Below, one piece after another: positions 53,130 through 64,000 of a stretch of DNA of 64,000 nucleotides. A program made the position numbers and the translations under genes. How positions within the stretch are numbered: position 1 is the first letter of the stretch; each line of letters opens with the position of its first letter. The notes under the pieces were generated by a model. That model had not been told where the DNA came from and did no database searches. It worked only from the letters and a program-made list of their open reading frames with translations. This stretch comes from Procambarus clarkii (lineage: Eukaryota; Arthropoda; Malacostraca; Decapoda; Cambaridae): the NCBI RefSeq assembly GCF_040958095.1, contig NC_091193.1, positions 23,359,401-23,423,400 of the forward strand, given 5' to 3'.

Positions 53130-56100
53130 GGCGCTAAATATCACTGAGGATGCCAATAAGAAAACAAACACATAAGGCGAACGATATCAAAAGTATCTAT
53201 TTCACCAAGAATTCTATCGAGGGGAAAAGTGACCGCGGGGGACGGTCGGAAAGCAAGACACACGCTCATCCTGGAAGTCAGAACATTCAACAAGGCACAA
53301 TTGTAAGAGGGACAATGCAGTTAGGACAATAAGGAGCAGGTCGGCGTTCCAATTAGTATCCGTGAGTTAAGTGAGTATGGCCAATACGCAGCCAGTTTCC
53401 CATCGCCAGTTATGGTGGTAGGAGGAAGGCCACAGGGACACACTACCCTTAAGAGTATGCAGTTTGTTATCAGTAACAGAAGACCAACAACCCTGCCAAC
53501 GGGCAAGGATGGAGGAATGAATAACTGGGTAAAAGTAAAAATAAGGAATACATTTACGGGAGATGGGACAAGTGCGGATAGCTTCCTTAGCGTCCACAAG
53601 CTCATTCAAAGAGACACCAATATGGCTGGGAACCCAGCAAAACTCAACTGTCATAAATCTACTGGAGATAAGAAACAGCCAATGTTGAATCTCGACGACC
53701 ACCGGATGGACTGCATTAAAGGACTCCAGAGCCATGAAGGCACTGCAAGAGTCAACTACAACGACAAAGGAGGATTGACAGTGAGAAAGTAGAAGACGAA
53801 GAGCATAGAGAATAGCATAAAGATCTGCTGTGAAGATGCTAGTCTCCGAAGACAGGCGACATAGAGAGGTGTGGTCAGGGAAAAACAACAGAGTAACCTA
53901 CACCATTTGCAGACTTAGACCCATCGGTGAAGATGGAAACGGAGTGGGAATGTGAAGAGAAGTGTTCAAGGAAAAGGCGTTTCAGAATTGTAGGAGGGGT
54001 AAAGGCTTTAGTGATGTGGGTCAGGGATTTGCAATACTGAGGAAAGGGGACCCTCCACGGGGGCAAAGACAGAACAACACGAGGAGAAATATTAGTAATA
54101 CTAACCGAAAGAGAATGCTGCAGGTGAGACAACCGGACAGAAGGAGGGAGGTGGTGAAGGGGAACAGGAACTACAGGAGGGGAAAAAGTCAAAGCACGAC
54201 ACAGGCGAGAGTGAGGGTGTTGTAAAGACCGAGCAATGTAGCGAAGATCGTAGCGATCTCGGCGATCCTGGAGAGACAGGAAGCTAGTGCCAACATAAAA
54301 GCTTAGGGTAGGACTTGAACGAAAGACACCAGAGCTGAGGTGTAACCCAGTATGGTGCAAATGATCAAGACGGCGAAGAGTAGAGAAAAGTATGCAGGGC
54401 AACCATAATCGAGTTTAGACAGTATGAGAGAGGAATGCGCCTATCCGCTCCCCAAGAAGCATGTGACAGAACCTTAAGGAGGTTAAGGACCTTAGAGCAT
54501 TCAACACAGAGGTAAGAGATATGGGGTGACCAAGACAAACGAGTGTCAAAGATTAACCCCAAAAGCTTCGCAGAATGTTTGTGCACAAGGGGGATGACCA
54601 TAAAGTGACAAAGAAGAACGAAGGACGACATGCTTACGAGTAAAAGTCAGAGCACAAGTCTTAATGGCAGAGAACTTGAAGCCATGATTGGTGGCCCAAG
54701 ATGACACGGCATCAATCGCAAGTTGAAGCCGCCGTTGAAGGAGAGGCGAATCATCACCTCGACAGCAAAGAGTAAGATCGTCGATATAAAGAGTGGAGAA
54801 GATGCCAGAAGGGAGGGAGGAAAGAAGATCATTGAGGGCAACCAGAAAAAGAGTTTTTTGCTTAGAACACTACCTTGGGGTACACCTTTGTATTGCCGAA
54901 AAGAGGAAGAGAGAGTGGTACCAAGCCTGATTCGAAAGGAACGACGAGAGAGAGAAAGCTTTGAAGGAAGAGAGGGAGATTACCACGAAGGCCAAAAGAA
55001 CGAAGTTGGGACAGAATATGGTATCTCCAAGTCGTGTCGTAAGCCTTTTCCAGGTCAAAAAAGACAGCAACAACGGAGGTCTTCGCAGCAAAAGTAGTAC
55101 GAATATAGACCTCCAAGTTCACTTGCGAAAACTAAATTGAGAAGGAGAGAGGTGGTGATGGTGTTCCAAGAACCACATCAGACGAACATTTACCATACGC
55201 TCAAAGAGTTTGCAGACACAACTCGTGAGGGCAATAGGGCAGAAGTCCTTAGGGGATGTCCCGAGACACCCCGGTTTCTGAATTAGTAGTACAACGGCAT
55301 CGAGCCAGTCCTGAGGGACTGACGACGACTCCGAGACCTGGTTATACAGACCCAGTAAATACTGAGACGTGCAAGGAGGGAGATGTTGAATCATCTTATA
55401 ATGAATGTCATCTGAGCCCGCTGGCATAGAACAACAGAGGGTTAGGGCAGACTGATGTTCAGAGAGAGAGAAGGGATCGTTATAGGGAAGGCAGAAATGA
55501 GTGTGGAAATCTAAGGGATGAGATTCAAGAACGGGCTTACGAAGAAGGAAGAATTGAGGGAGATGAGAATCAGAGCTAACAGAAGAAAAGTGGGAACCCA
55601 GTTCGGTCACGACCTGCACTGGGTCTGCCACAAATGTACCACGGAGGTGAAGAACCGGCGAAACATCTGGAACGAATTTACCTGCAATCTTGCGGATCTT
55701 CTTCCAAATCTGTGGCAGGGGAGTATCTGACATAATGGTGAAAACATAAGATTGCCAACTCTCATGCTTAGCTGTACGGATGGTCCTACGGGCCACCGCA
55801 CATGCATTCCGAAACAAAATAAAAGAATCAGCCGTCTGCTGGCATCGGTGTTTCTTCCAGGCTGCACGCTTACAGTGGATAGCCCGAGCACAGTCCGCAT
55901 TCCACCAGGGAACGCACTTCTGCGTGCCCCGGGAGGTAGAGCGAGGAATAGAGCAGAGGGCAGCGTCGAAGACAGTGTCATGAAAAAGGAGGAGGGCGCG
56001 AGGAAGAGGTAGAGAGGAGAGGTCAGTGAGAGTAGCACGGAGGTTGAATAGGTTCCAGTCAGCTTTGGCAAACTGCCACCTAGGGAAGGAGAGGGTAGGG

Positions 56101-57482
56101 TGAAAAGAGAAAAACGAAATAAGGATGGGGAAATGGTCAATGTTATGGAGGTCATCAAGAACCTGCCACGTGAAATCTAAGTAAAGGGACGACGAGCAGA
56201 GAGAAAGATCAAGACAGGAAAGGAGGCGAGTTCGATAGTCTTCATGGGTGGGCTCACCAGAATTCCGAAGAGACAGGGAAGAAGAGAGGACGAACGGTTC
56301 GAGAAGGCAGCCTCGGGTGTTTGTCAGGACATCACCCCATAGAGTATGTCGACAGTTGAAATCACCCAAAAGAAGCACCGGCTCTGGTAAGGAGTCCAGG
56401 AGGGGCTTAAGATCAGGAAGGGAAAGCGGGACATTTTGGGGGAGATAAACCATTTACTCACAAAAACACGGGCAGCAGAACAATGGACAGGCGATGGAAA
56501 CAATAGGGGGACAAAGGGAATATCAGTAAGAATCAAGAGAGTAGTAGAGCTATGGGCCCCAGCAAGAGCTGGGGGGGGGGGGAGAAAGAAAGGAATAACC
56601 ACGAAAGTGACCAGGACGAGCACCAAGCATTGGTTCCTGGAGACAAACACAAAGTGGTGAAAACAGTGTAATCAGAAGTTGGAGTTCATGGAAGTTGGCA
56701 TAAAACCCATGAACATTCCACTGAAGAATAGACATTACCAAAGAGAAAGGACAGTAACAGAGAACAAGAAAGAAACAAATATACAGAAGAACATATTAAA
56801 TATGCTCAAAATCAGGATCAGAATCAGGATCAGGATCAGGATCAGAATCAGGATCAGGATCAGGATCAGGGTCAGAAAAATCAGGGTTAGGGGGACATGG
56901 GGTAAACTTAGTAGGGATACAGGGAAGAGAGCGGGAGGACAGACCAGAGGTAGACAGATGGGGTCCGGAGGAGAGGGAAACAACCGAGAGGAGCTGTCAA
57001 GGACAGCAGGAGGAGAGGAGGGGGGGCAGAAACCGGGAAGCGCACCTCAGCAAGGGCAGTAACCGAGAGGCAATCGGGGAGAGAGAAACCTCCATAGCTG
57101 GGACAGGGGGCCGACCACCGAAATGGGAGTGGACGTAGCGATAGAGTCAGAGTTGGGGAGCAGGGGAAAAAAAAAAGATGCCTTCTTACCCGCTGGGTAG
57201 GAGAAAGGAGAGGAGCCAGGCTAACGTTTCTGACTCAGAGACAGAGACAGGTGTACCAGCAACAACGTACTGGGTGACAGACTCAATGGTCTCAGCAGGA
57301 GAAGAAAAACAGGAGTGAAGAACATGAAGATTGCTGGGAGGATGATGGACATCAGCCTGGACAGACAGGTGGCATAGAGGGCCAAGAGATAGTGGGGAGG
57401 GTCGGGAAGAAGGAAAAGAAGACACAGGAGACATGGCGGACAGGGCAGGAAGGGGGAAAACTCCAGAATGAAATTTGTGCAA
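53130..57482 (-). mobile_element. I-like LINE with RNase H, nearly full length, inactive
   Basis: Minus strand, 5' to 3'. The end of ORF1 lies at about 57480-56820, Pro/Ser-rich and closing with an Asp-Pro repeat. ORF2 starts near 56745 with SILQWNVHGFYANFHELQLL of an AP endonuclease, continues as LLLGDFNCRHTLWGD and HNIDHFPI in the 444-residue frame 55119-56453, which also holds the RT start (PAGSDDIHYKMIQHLP, PIALTSCVCKLFERM). RT motif A is FFDLEKAYDTTW (54862-55122), motif B VPQGSVLSKK, motif C LYIDD with both Asp present (54770). RNase H follows: IFTDGSKSANGVG, TADLYAILYAL, VVVVDSCSAFMALESF, WVPSHIGVSLNELVDA. A Cys/His region lies near 53250-53330. At least four frame changes or stops break it. 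It is a moderately old copy. Confidence 0.88.
56800..56875 (-). repeat. GATCCT microsatellite coding Asp-Pro in the LINE ORF1 end
   Basis: A 6-bp repeat, on the plus strand ATCAGG with AATCAG variants. On the minus strand it encodes DPDPDSDPD ending in FEHI and a stop, consistent with the C-terminus of the LINE's ORF1. Confidence 0.75.
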
Positions 57483-58038
57483 ATCGTGTATTTATGCTGG
57501 TTGTGTATTTTCATATTTGGGGTAGTTATGTATTGTACGTATTTGTGCAAGTTGTGTAATAATTATGAAAGATGTGTAATATTTGTGAAAGTTGCGTATT
57601 AATTGCGCATGTTGTGTAATTGCATATGGACGAATTGTTTATGCCTTTGTGTATTGATTGTCATTGTGCAAGTTGAGAAATTATATAGCAAGTTTGCTTG
57701 TAATAATTGTGCAAAGATGTATAATAATTACACAATTTGTGTAATAATTGTCCATGTTTTATAATAATTTTTGTGCTAATAGTGTATTTATGCAAGTTGT
57801 GTTTTTAATTTGCTGAAGTGGAACTGGTGCAACTGTATTTTTGTGTGCAAATTGTGTATTTTGTGTAAGCTCTGTAATCTGAAAAAATAGATCTTCATGG
57901 TGTAAGTGTATTTTGGTTTATGAGACAATGTGTGGGTATTTTGTGAAAATTATGTTTGTGAAATTGTGTAATTTTAGTGAAAGCGCATTTTTGATTGTCT
58001 AAATGCATAAGCATTTTGATATATTTGTACAAATACCA
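57483..58038. repeat. Degenerate AT/GT-rich repeat
   Basis: Loosely repeated TTGTGTAATAATTGTGCAAG-like words, about 20-30 bp apart, fill the stretch between the LINE and the Gypsy LTR. No coding sequence. The repeat is too diverged to give a clean period. Confidence 0.55.
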
Positions 58039-58742
58039 TGTGACGGTAACGCGTTGGTGTTCTACTGTTCAAAGCTAGGGGTATGGCCTCGTCACATAGT
58101 ATTAAAAAAAAATAGAAAATCTGGAACTTTGTCTGTGGTAAGGTAAGGAGAAGACACACAAAACACAAGTAAATTTTAACAATTAAATTTTAATTACGTT
58201 AAAGAAATAAAACATGAATAAAATGGTCAAACAAATTCGTATAATAAAATCAATCAATCAAAATAATAAGAATAATTAAATGACACAATGAAAAGTTACG
58301 TTAAGACAAGTGAGCAAAATAACAAGAAGTGCAATATACAAGTAAATGAAAGGTGCTGGAATATTGGCCTTAAGCTATCACCTCTCTCAGTACACGTACG
58401 CCAAAGCTTACGTCTAGCAGGGAGAAGTGTTAACTGTGTGAAAGCACGGAATATTCTGAGGACTGAGGTCGTGGCGGCCCCAGACATCAAGTAGTATGGG
58501 GGGGGGCGAGTGCAGTTGCAGCCAGACCGGCGACCAATCAGCGGGGAGCCGGCAGTAAGACGGGTAGTTTGGCGGTTTGAGTCTGAGCAGGTGTTCTTGG
58601 CTGCATACGTTTTGCGCTCTGGCAAACCTTGCTGGTGTTGTTGTCGTTGTTGGACATTTCTTCCATAGTAGTTTTATATAGTTGTAACGACGTATTTGTG
58701 GAGGGAAGAGCAGGCTCAATCTCTTGAAGGAGATTATCGTCA
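58039..58742 (-). repeat. LTR of the Gypsy element (3' LTR in element orientation)
   Basis: About 704 bp, repeated at 63366-64000 as far as the window allows. The outer boundary is uncertain by two bases (58039 or 58041). Confidence 0.88.
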
Positions 58743-61700
58743 CAACTCTCCCCCGAAGCCTGCGGTTCTGGAAGAAGTACGTCGTTATGTGGTGGAGTAT
58801 TAGATGGAGTCGCTTCTACTTCATAAACTCTGGAGAGATCATGGGCTAAGATGTTGTCGGACTCTTGGTATAGCATGTCTCCAGGTTGAATTTCTGCAGT
58901 TAGCAAGCCCATAGTAGAAGACGTTGAGATGAGAAGTGGGCGTGCTGCAGGAGGTGTAGGGTGGTGTGGTCCATGTTGGTGGTGGACCGAGCACTTTTCA
59001 GGTGTGGAGTGAAGTGCTGGAGCTTCAGGATGATGAAGAGTAGCTCCTTGCCAATTGTTCCGTAGTTCCTTGTAGCAGTAGTCGCTGACAGGTGTATTCT
59101 CCTCGCCTCGTTGCTGCATCGCGACACCACCAACGTCGGTACCACTGGCGTCGACATGGAGGATGAAGGGCTTATCTGACGAGGTGAGAGTGGAATTAGA
59201 ATAGGGCAAAGGAGCACGATTATTATCCTGAAAGCATTTGGGAAGATCATTAAGGATTTCGGAATTAGAAAGCGCTGACTCCTTGTCAGTGCTTTCGGGA
59301 GGAGAAGCTGGGAAGGTCTCACTGTGGATGTAGGGATCTGTGAAGGTGGAATAGTTAATTAGGACAGTGGGAGGAGTACCATTATATTGCTTCAGGAGGT
59401 TGACGTGGCACAGCTGGGTCTTCCGCCGCCTATCTGGAGTCTCTATTACGTAGTTGTTATTATTCCTGCACTCTTTGACGCGGTAGGGTCCTGAAAACCT
59501 GTTTTGGAAAGGTGAACCTGGGATAGGGAAATATGCAAGGACGAAGTCTCCCGGCTTGAATTTTCTTACTTTGCTGGTCTGGTCGTAATGAGTCTTCATT
59601 CTCTCATGGGCTTTCAATAGATTATCATGGGCAAAACGGTGGACTCTCTCTAGAATGTGTTGAAGGTTTTGAAGAAACTGGGGCACATTCTGATGCTCAC
59701 TGAAGGTGGCATCTCGGAGAGAGTCTTTGAAAGCCTTAAGGGGAGTACGGCACTTACGGCCGTAGAGCATCTCATAAGGAGATACTCCTAGGGACTCATT
59801 GGGGAGACTTCTGTAAATACACATTATAAGGTCAATCTGCTTATCCCAATCCTTAGAGGTTTCACTACAAAACTTTTTCAAGAGTGCTTTGATTGTCTGA
59901 TGACTACGTTCAAGAGAACCCTGTGAAGCAGGATGATAGGGGCTGGACAATACCTGTTTGATGTTGAACTCCTCCAGTGTCCTTTTGAAGAGATCACTGG
60001 TGAAGTTGGTACCACAGTCGCTCTGAATCTCCCTGGGAAATCCGTATTGAGTGAAGATCTTCAATAGATGTTTTATAACCGTAGCAGCCGTGATGTTCTT
60101 CACTGGAACTGCTATGGGAAATCTGATGGTAGGACACAGGATGGTTAGGATGTAGGCGTTACCTGAACTGGTCCGAGGTAAAGGACCAACACAGTCTATT
60201 ATGAGTCTGTGGAAAGGTTCCGCAGGCACCTGTATGGGAATCAGTGGCGCTCTGGGAATGGAGATGTTCGGTTTGCCTGCCATCTGACATGTATGACACT
60301 GTTTTACGTACTGTTTGACGTTAATTACCATACCTGGCCAGTAGTAGTCTTGACGAATTCCATGGTAAGTCTTGTTGAAGCCGTAGTGGGAGAGCGCTCC
60401 GTGGGCCAGGTGTAGAATAGTGGGCCGCAGGCTGGTGGGAATCACAAGTTGTTCGATGTTGGCCCAATCGTCCTCCTCCTTCAGTTTACTGGGTCTATAT
60501 CTGCGGTAGAGCAAGTCGTTCTCTAGGAAGAACCCAGGAATACTGTCGGGTTGAGTCTCAGCCTGGAAAAACAATGGTGTTAAAGTAAGATCTTCCCTCT
60601 GCAACTTACGGAACTCCAACTTGGTCAGATGCGGGGGTAGTTTCTGAGGGTCTTGAGGGACAGCGGTAGCAGTACAGTCAGCTGGCTGTGGACGTGCGGC
60701 TTGTGCACGGGTGGTCACGAGAACCGGAGGAGAAACTTCATCACTCTCTTGAACCTCTGCTGGAACATACTCTAGAATAGGGTTACTTGGCACAGAGTTA
60801 CACACCTGGGGTTTGTCCATGACGATGAGGTTGGTCGGTTGCAGGTCTTCTGCCAAGTCGTTGCCTAGGAGAAGTTGCACTCCAGGCATGGGAAAAGGCT
60901 TTTCCCTGACGGCGACTTGGACTTCCCCGTTCACGTAGGGACAATCCAGGTGGACTCTGGCGAGAGGGTATGGAGTGGTAGCAGTGAGGTCAGTGATGAA
61001 GACAGTTTCTCCGGTGTAGGTGATGTTGGGCACAGCCGACTTCAAGATGATCGATTGAAGAGCCGCTGTGTCCCTCAAGATCTTCAATTTGAAACGTCCC
61101 TCCGGATTTGAACCGTTGGCAGAGACAGTTCCAGTATACAGGTGGTTACTGAAAAGAGAAAGATCATTAACATTAACACCAACATTCATCACAGGCTTAC
61201 CGGACTTAGGAGGAGTTGGTTTGGGTTTTTGTTGGTCAGTGGTTCCCTTGTATTGAGACTTACCACACTTGTCTATGGTATGTCCATAGAGTCTACAATA
61301 CTTGCAGTACAGTTGTGAACCAGCTTGATCGGGGCTCACTTTCTCGTAACTGTACCACGACTTCTTACTGGAGGATGGTTCGGGTGTCAGCCGGTGGATG
61401 AGGCTGTAAGTGTCAGCCGACTTAGCACACTTCAGGTAGTCGGTTTCTTCTTTATCTGCTAAGTAGAGGCGGACAGGAGGCGGCACACGTCTCAAGAATT
61501 CTTCAACAAGCATCAGGTTGACGAGTTCTGCAAAAGTAGAGACATGTGCTGCTTCCAGCCATTTCATGAAATATCTCCGTTTTGTGTTAGCAAACTCGAG
61601 GAAGGTAGTGGTACTTGCCTTCAGGTGGTCACGGAATTTCCTTCTATAACTTTCTGTGGAAAGTAGGTAGGCGTCTAACACTGCTTGTTTCAGAGTCTGG

Positions 61701-62506
61701 TAGTCATTCTCAGACGCCAGAGTACTGAGTGTGACTGCCGCTCTACCTGTAAGATGGACTCTGAGAAGTGTGGCCCATTGGTCGACAGGCCAACTGAGTT
61801 GATTAGCAAGGGTTTCAAAGGTGGTAAAGAACACATCAACTTCTGCTTCTACAAAGGATGGCATTAACTTACTTGCATGTGATATATTAAAACTGACGGG
61901 AAGATTGGCAGTAGCTTGCTGGCGTTGAGCGAGGTGTGAAGTTTCCAACGTGTATTCTCGTTGACGACACTCAAGAGCCAGAGTCGCTTGTTGCTTGTCA
62001 TGTTCACGTTGTATCTCCAACTCGCGTTGTTTGGTTTCAAGCTGTAAGCGTTCCCGCTCCTGGAGTGTTTCAAGCTGTACTCGTTCCCGCTCACGGAGCA
62101 TTGCAAACTCACGTTCCTTGAGGGCGATTTCTTCCCTTCTTAAGGCAGCCTCACGTTCGTGTTCTTCCCTTCGTATGGCAGCTGCTCGTTCTTGTTGTTC
62201 ACGTTCGATTTTGGCCAGCTCTAGTTTGAGTTTCAGCGTTGCCAAATCAGTTTTATCTGCAATATAGTAAGTTTCATGAGTTTCAGAGTCTATCTTACCT
62301 TGCTCTAAATAGTAATCCAGCAACAGGTTGTGTAGGTCATTTTTGTTGGCTTGGTAGGGAACTTCTAGTTGATACTCATGTGCAAGAGTTTGTAATTCAA
62401 TCCTCTTGGCACGACTTAAAGTCCCTATTTCACCTGCTGGATTTGCACGGAAAGCTTGGAGACGAAACATGGTGAAATTAGCAAATAAAGGTACACGAAT
62501 ATTCAA
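58538..62506 (-). CDS. gag-protease-integrase frame of the Gypsy (Gmr1-like) element
   Basis: A 1,322-residue frame, part of a fossil LTR element. Parts in order: N-terminal region, a long Glu/Arg-rich coiled coil (residues about 90-200), a capsid-like domain around residues 210-370 reminiscent of the gag from which vertebrate SCAN domains derive, one zinc knuckle near residue 395, a protease-like region (about 450-560), an integrase with zinc-binding and core domains (about 680-960), an integrase C-terminal domain (about 985-1040), and an RNase H-like remnant (about 1110-1160). The end of the frame lies inside the LTR. No complete reverse transcriptase is recognised, so it is treated as broken. 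Confidence 0.87.
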   Translation of the reverse strand: MNIRVPLFANFTMFRLQAFRANPAGEIGTLSRAKRIELQTLAHEYQLEVPYQANKNDLHNLLLDYYLEQGKIDSETHETYYIADKTDLATLKLKLELAKIEREQQERAAAIRREEHEREAALRREEIALKEREFAMLRERERVQLETLQERERLQLETKQRELEIQREHDKQQATLALECRQREYTLETSHLAQRQQATANLPVSFNISHASKLMPSFVEAEVDVFFTTFETLANQLSWPVDQWATLLRVHLTGRAAVTLSTLASENDYQTLKQAVLDAYLLSTESYRRKFRDHLKASTTTFLEFANTKRRYFMKWLEAAHVSTFAELVNLMLVEEFLRRVPPPVRLYLADKEETDYLKCAKSADTYSLIHRLTPEPSSSKKSWYSYEKVSPDQAGSQLYCKYCRLYGHTIDKCGKSQYKGTTDQQKPKPTPPKSGKPVMNVGVNVNDLSLFSNHLYTGTVSANGSNPEGRFKLKILRDTAALQSIILKSAVPNITYTGETVFITDLTATTPYPLARVHLDCPYVNGEVQVAVREKPFPMPGVQLLLGNDLAEDLQPTNLIVMDKPQVCNSVPSNPILEYVPAEVQESDEVSPPVLVTTRAQAARPQPADCTATAVPQDPQKLPPHLTKLEFRKLQREDLTLTPLFFQAETQPDSIPGFFLENDLLYRRYRPSKLKEEDDWANIEQLVIPTSLRPTILHLAHGALSHYGFNKTYHGIRQDYYWPGMVINVKQYVKQCHTCQMAGKPNISIPRAPLIPIQVPAEPFHRLIIDCVGPLPRTSSGNAYILTILCPTIRFPIAVPVKNITAATVIKHLLKIFTQYGFPREIQSDCGTNFTSDLFKRTLEEFNIKQVLSSPYHPASQGSLERSHQTIKALLKKFCSETSKDWDKQIDLIMCIYRSLPNESLGVSPYEMLYGRKCRTPLKAFKDSLRDATFSEHQNVPQFLQNLQHILERVHRFAHDNLLKAHERMKTHYDQTSKVRKFKPGDFVLAYFPIPGSPFQNRFSGPYRVKECRNNNNYVIETPDRRRKTQLCHVNLLKQYNGTPPTVLINYSTFTDPYIHSETFPASPPESTDKESALSNSEILNDLPKCFQDNNRAPLPYSNSTLTSSDKPFILHVDASGTDVGGVAMQQRGEENTPVSDYCYKELRNNWQGATLHHPEAPALHSTPEKCSVHHQHGPHHPTPPAARPLLISTSSTMGLLTAEIQPGDMLYQESDNILAHDLSRVYEVEATPSNTPPHNDVLLPEPQASGESCDDNLLQEIEPALPSTNTSLQLYKTTMEEMSNNDNNTSKVCQSAKRMQPRTPAQTQTAKLPVLLPAPR

Positions 62507-63365
62507 TAGTGAATGTCAGAAACAGGACAACGTGGCAAATGGTACCTATCCTGTGAGATCTTTAACAATTAAAGTTAAGTAAAAGATGTTAAATGATTAA
62601 ATTAAATCAAGGGCGCAGGAAATCTTGTACCCGGTACTCATGTAAGAGGATAAGGGCAAGAAAATCCTACTAACAAATGAAACAGAGTTTCGAAAACAAA
62701 TGAAACAGTTAATTGCCTCAAAAGTAAAATTGGTAGTCCAAGGATGTAGGCATACCTTGCCGAGTCTCTATAGGACATAAAGCAAGTTTTTCCTACTGAA
62801 TTTAATATGATACTTACAGAATTAGCGAACTTTTGTGCTCTGAAAAAGTAAGCTAATTCCCTACCGTTGTATGTATCATCATCTCTGACTGACGTGTAGG
62901 GGTGCGAGGTGTCAACTGGTGACGAGAACTGCTGCTGAGGTCCCAATTCAGCAACTAAAGTTCGAGCTAGAGGAACTATGGCCCTCTTTGTCCTCCTACA
63001 GTCAGATTGCAGAAGATTGGGTACTCTTGACCCGGGGCAGACCACAGTACCAGGGTACCAATATGATGATCTGTCAAAAATGAGAAATATCCAAGGGACA
63101 AAGATGGTAAACACGAGTAATAACACGGAGGGAGAGATGACCAATTAAGAGTATGACTGAGGCCTACAGTCACCACGTAATCCAAAGTTGTCTCACCTTC
63201 ACCATATGTTACTCTCGTAATGCACAATACACCGCACCTTATAAAAAATGAAATTAAATATGAAAAATAGTAAAGCTACGTTAACAAAGTTAAATACGCT
63301 TACCATAAATTACCACTTGACACCAGTACCTGAGTGAAGCTCCTAGGACAGGCCCCCATATAATA
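62507..63365 (-). other. Leader region of the Gypsy element
   Basis: About 860 bp between the 5' LTR (element orientation) and the start of the long frame. A possible primer-binding site with TGGGGGCCTGTCC lies about 10 bases inside the LTR at 63340-63360. Short frames here are not supported. Confidence 0.6.
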
Positions 63366-64000
63366 TGTGACGGTAACACGTTGGTGTTCGGCTGTTCAAA
63401 GCTAGGGGTATGGCCTCGTCACATAGTATTAAAAAAAAATAGAAAATCTGGAACTTCGTCTGTGGTAAGGCAAGGAGAAGACACACAAAACACAAGTAAA
63501 TTTTAACAATGAAATTTTAATTACGTTAAAGAAATAAAACATGAATAAAATGGTCAAACAAATTCGTATAATAAAATCAATCAATCAAAATAATAAGAAT
63601 AATTAAATGACACAATGAAAAGTTACGTTAAGACAAGTGAGCAAAATAACAAGAAGTGCAATATACAAGTAAATGAAAGGTGCTAGAATATTGGCCTTAA
63701 GCTATCACCTCTCTCAGTACACGTACGCCAAAGCTTACGTCTAGCAGGGAGAAGTGTTAACTGTGTGAAAGCACGGAATATTCTGAGGACTGAGGTCGTG
63801 GCGGCCCCAGACATCAAGTAGTATGGGGGGGGGGCGAGTGCAGTTGCAGCCAGACCGGCGACCAATCAGCGGGGAGCCGGCAGTAAGACGGGTAGTTTGG
63901 CGGTTTGAGTCTGAGCAGGTGTTCTTGGCTGCATACATTTTGCGCTCTGGCAAACCTTGCTGGTGTTGTTGTCGTTGTTGGACATTTCTTCCATAGTAGT
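63366..64000 (-). repeat. LTR of the Gypsy element (5' LTR in element orientation), cut by the window end
   Basis: Repeats 58039-58674 closely; the remainder lies outside the window. Confidence 0.88.

Larger units (their letters stand above)
58039..64000 (-). mobile_element. Gypsy (Gmr1-like) LTR retrotransposon fossil, runs off the window end
   Basis: A direct repeat (58039-58742 and 63366 to the window edge) starting TGTGACGGTAAC and ending CGTCA flanks a minus-strand internal region; a purine-rich tract lies just inside the 58742 edge. The long frame belongs to a Gypsy-type polyprotein, but with integrase directly after protease and RNase H last, the order known from Gmr1-type elements. 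The element is broken: no complete reverse transcriptase was recognised. The visible part of the second LTR differs from the first at roughly ten positions over 635 bp, so the insertion is fairly young. About 70-110 bp of the second LTR is expected beyond the window. Confidence 0.9.

Noticed and set aside
62638-63227. Minus-strand frames of 80-168 codons in the Gypsy leader
   Set aside because: No motif, and they lie in a non-coding leader between LTR and gag.

Overview
This window is animal nuclear DNA, most likely from a decapod crustacean and probably a crayfish-like species. Three things point that way: the tRNA-headed SINEs, the CR1/L2-like and RNase H-bearing LINEs, and the very heavy minisatellite load. 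The assignment is from pattern recognition and is not proven. There are no prokaryotic operons, no rRNA and no CRISPR array. I found no host protein-coding gene that I would defend. The only host-gene-like signals are a candidate promoter near 37.0-37.5 kb, a CCAAT pair near 35.25 kb and one weak exon candidate near 15.1 kb.

About 19 kb (roughly 30%) is minisatellite, with periods of 13, 14, 18, 20, 24, 25, 25, 27, 29, 30, 30, 33, 33, 35, 40, 44 and 50 bp. The largest is a 4.55-kb array of about 152 thirty-bp units (25133-29686). Several arrays have periods divisible by three, so they are open in many frames and give long, meaningless ORFs on both strands.

Nearly all the remainder is transposable elements. 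0.3-4.6 kb: a LINE reverse transcriptase split by nested insertions, then the 5' half of a CR1-like LINE running into a 33-bp array that appears to be made from LINE reverse-transcriptase coding sequence. 6-15 kb: minisatellites, a 350-bp MITE, an RNase H LINE, and two inverted copies of a second MITE family whose termini match the first MITE. 15-25 kb: minisatellites of 18, 35 and 29 bp, the last split by an internally deleted LINE, plus a SINE inside a LINE tail. 25-36 kb: a chain of minisatellites with one LINE scrap. 37-46 kb: a 20-bp minisatellite split by a BEL/Pao LTR element and by a solo LTR that itself holds a MITE. 46-50 kb: a LINE 3' end carrying two SINEs, then a 13-bp array split by another SINE. 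50-53 kb: a 50-bp array, a second solo LTR, and (CT)n tracts. 53-57.5 kb: a nearly complete but broken I-like LINE. 58-64 kb: a Gypsy element of Gmr1-like domain order whose far LTR runs off the window end.

The most instructive biology is in how the elements relate. The 3' tails of two LINE families visible here reappear on SINEs that share one tRNA-like head, which suggests the SINE switched LINE partners. Two MITE families share the same terminal motif. Several minisatellites begin inside, or resemble, transposon sequence, suggesting that transposons seed the arrays.
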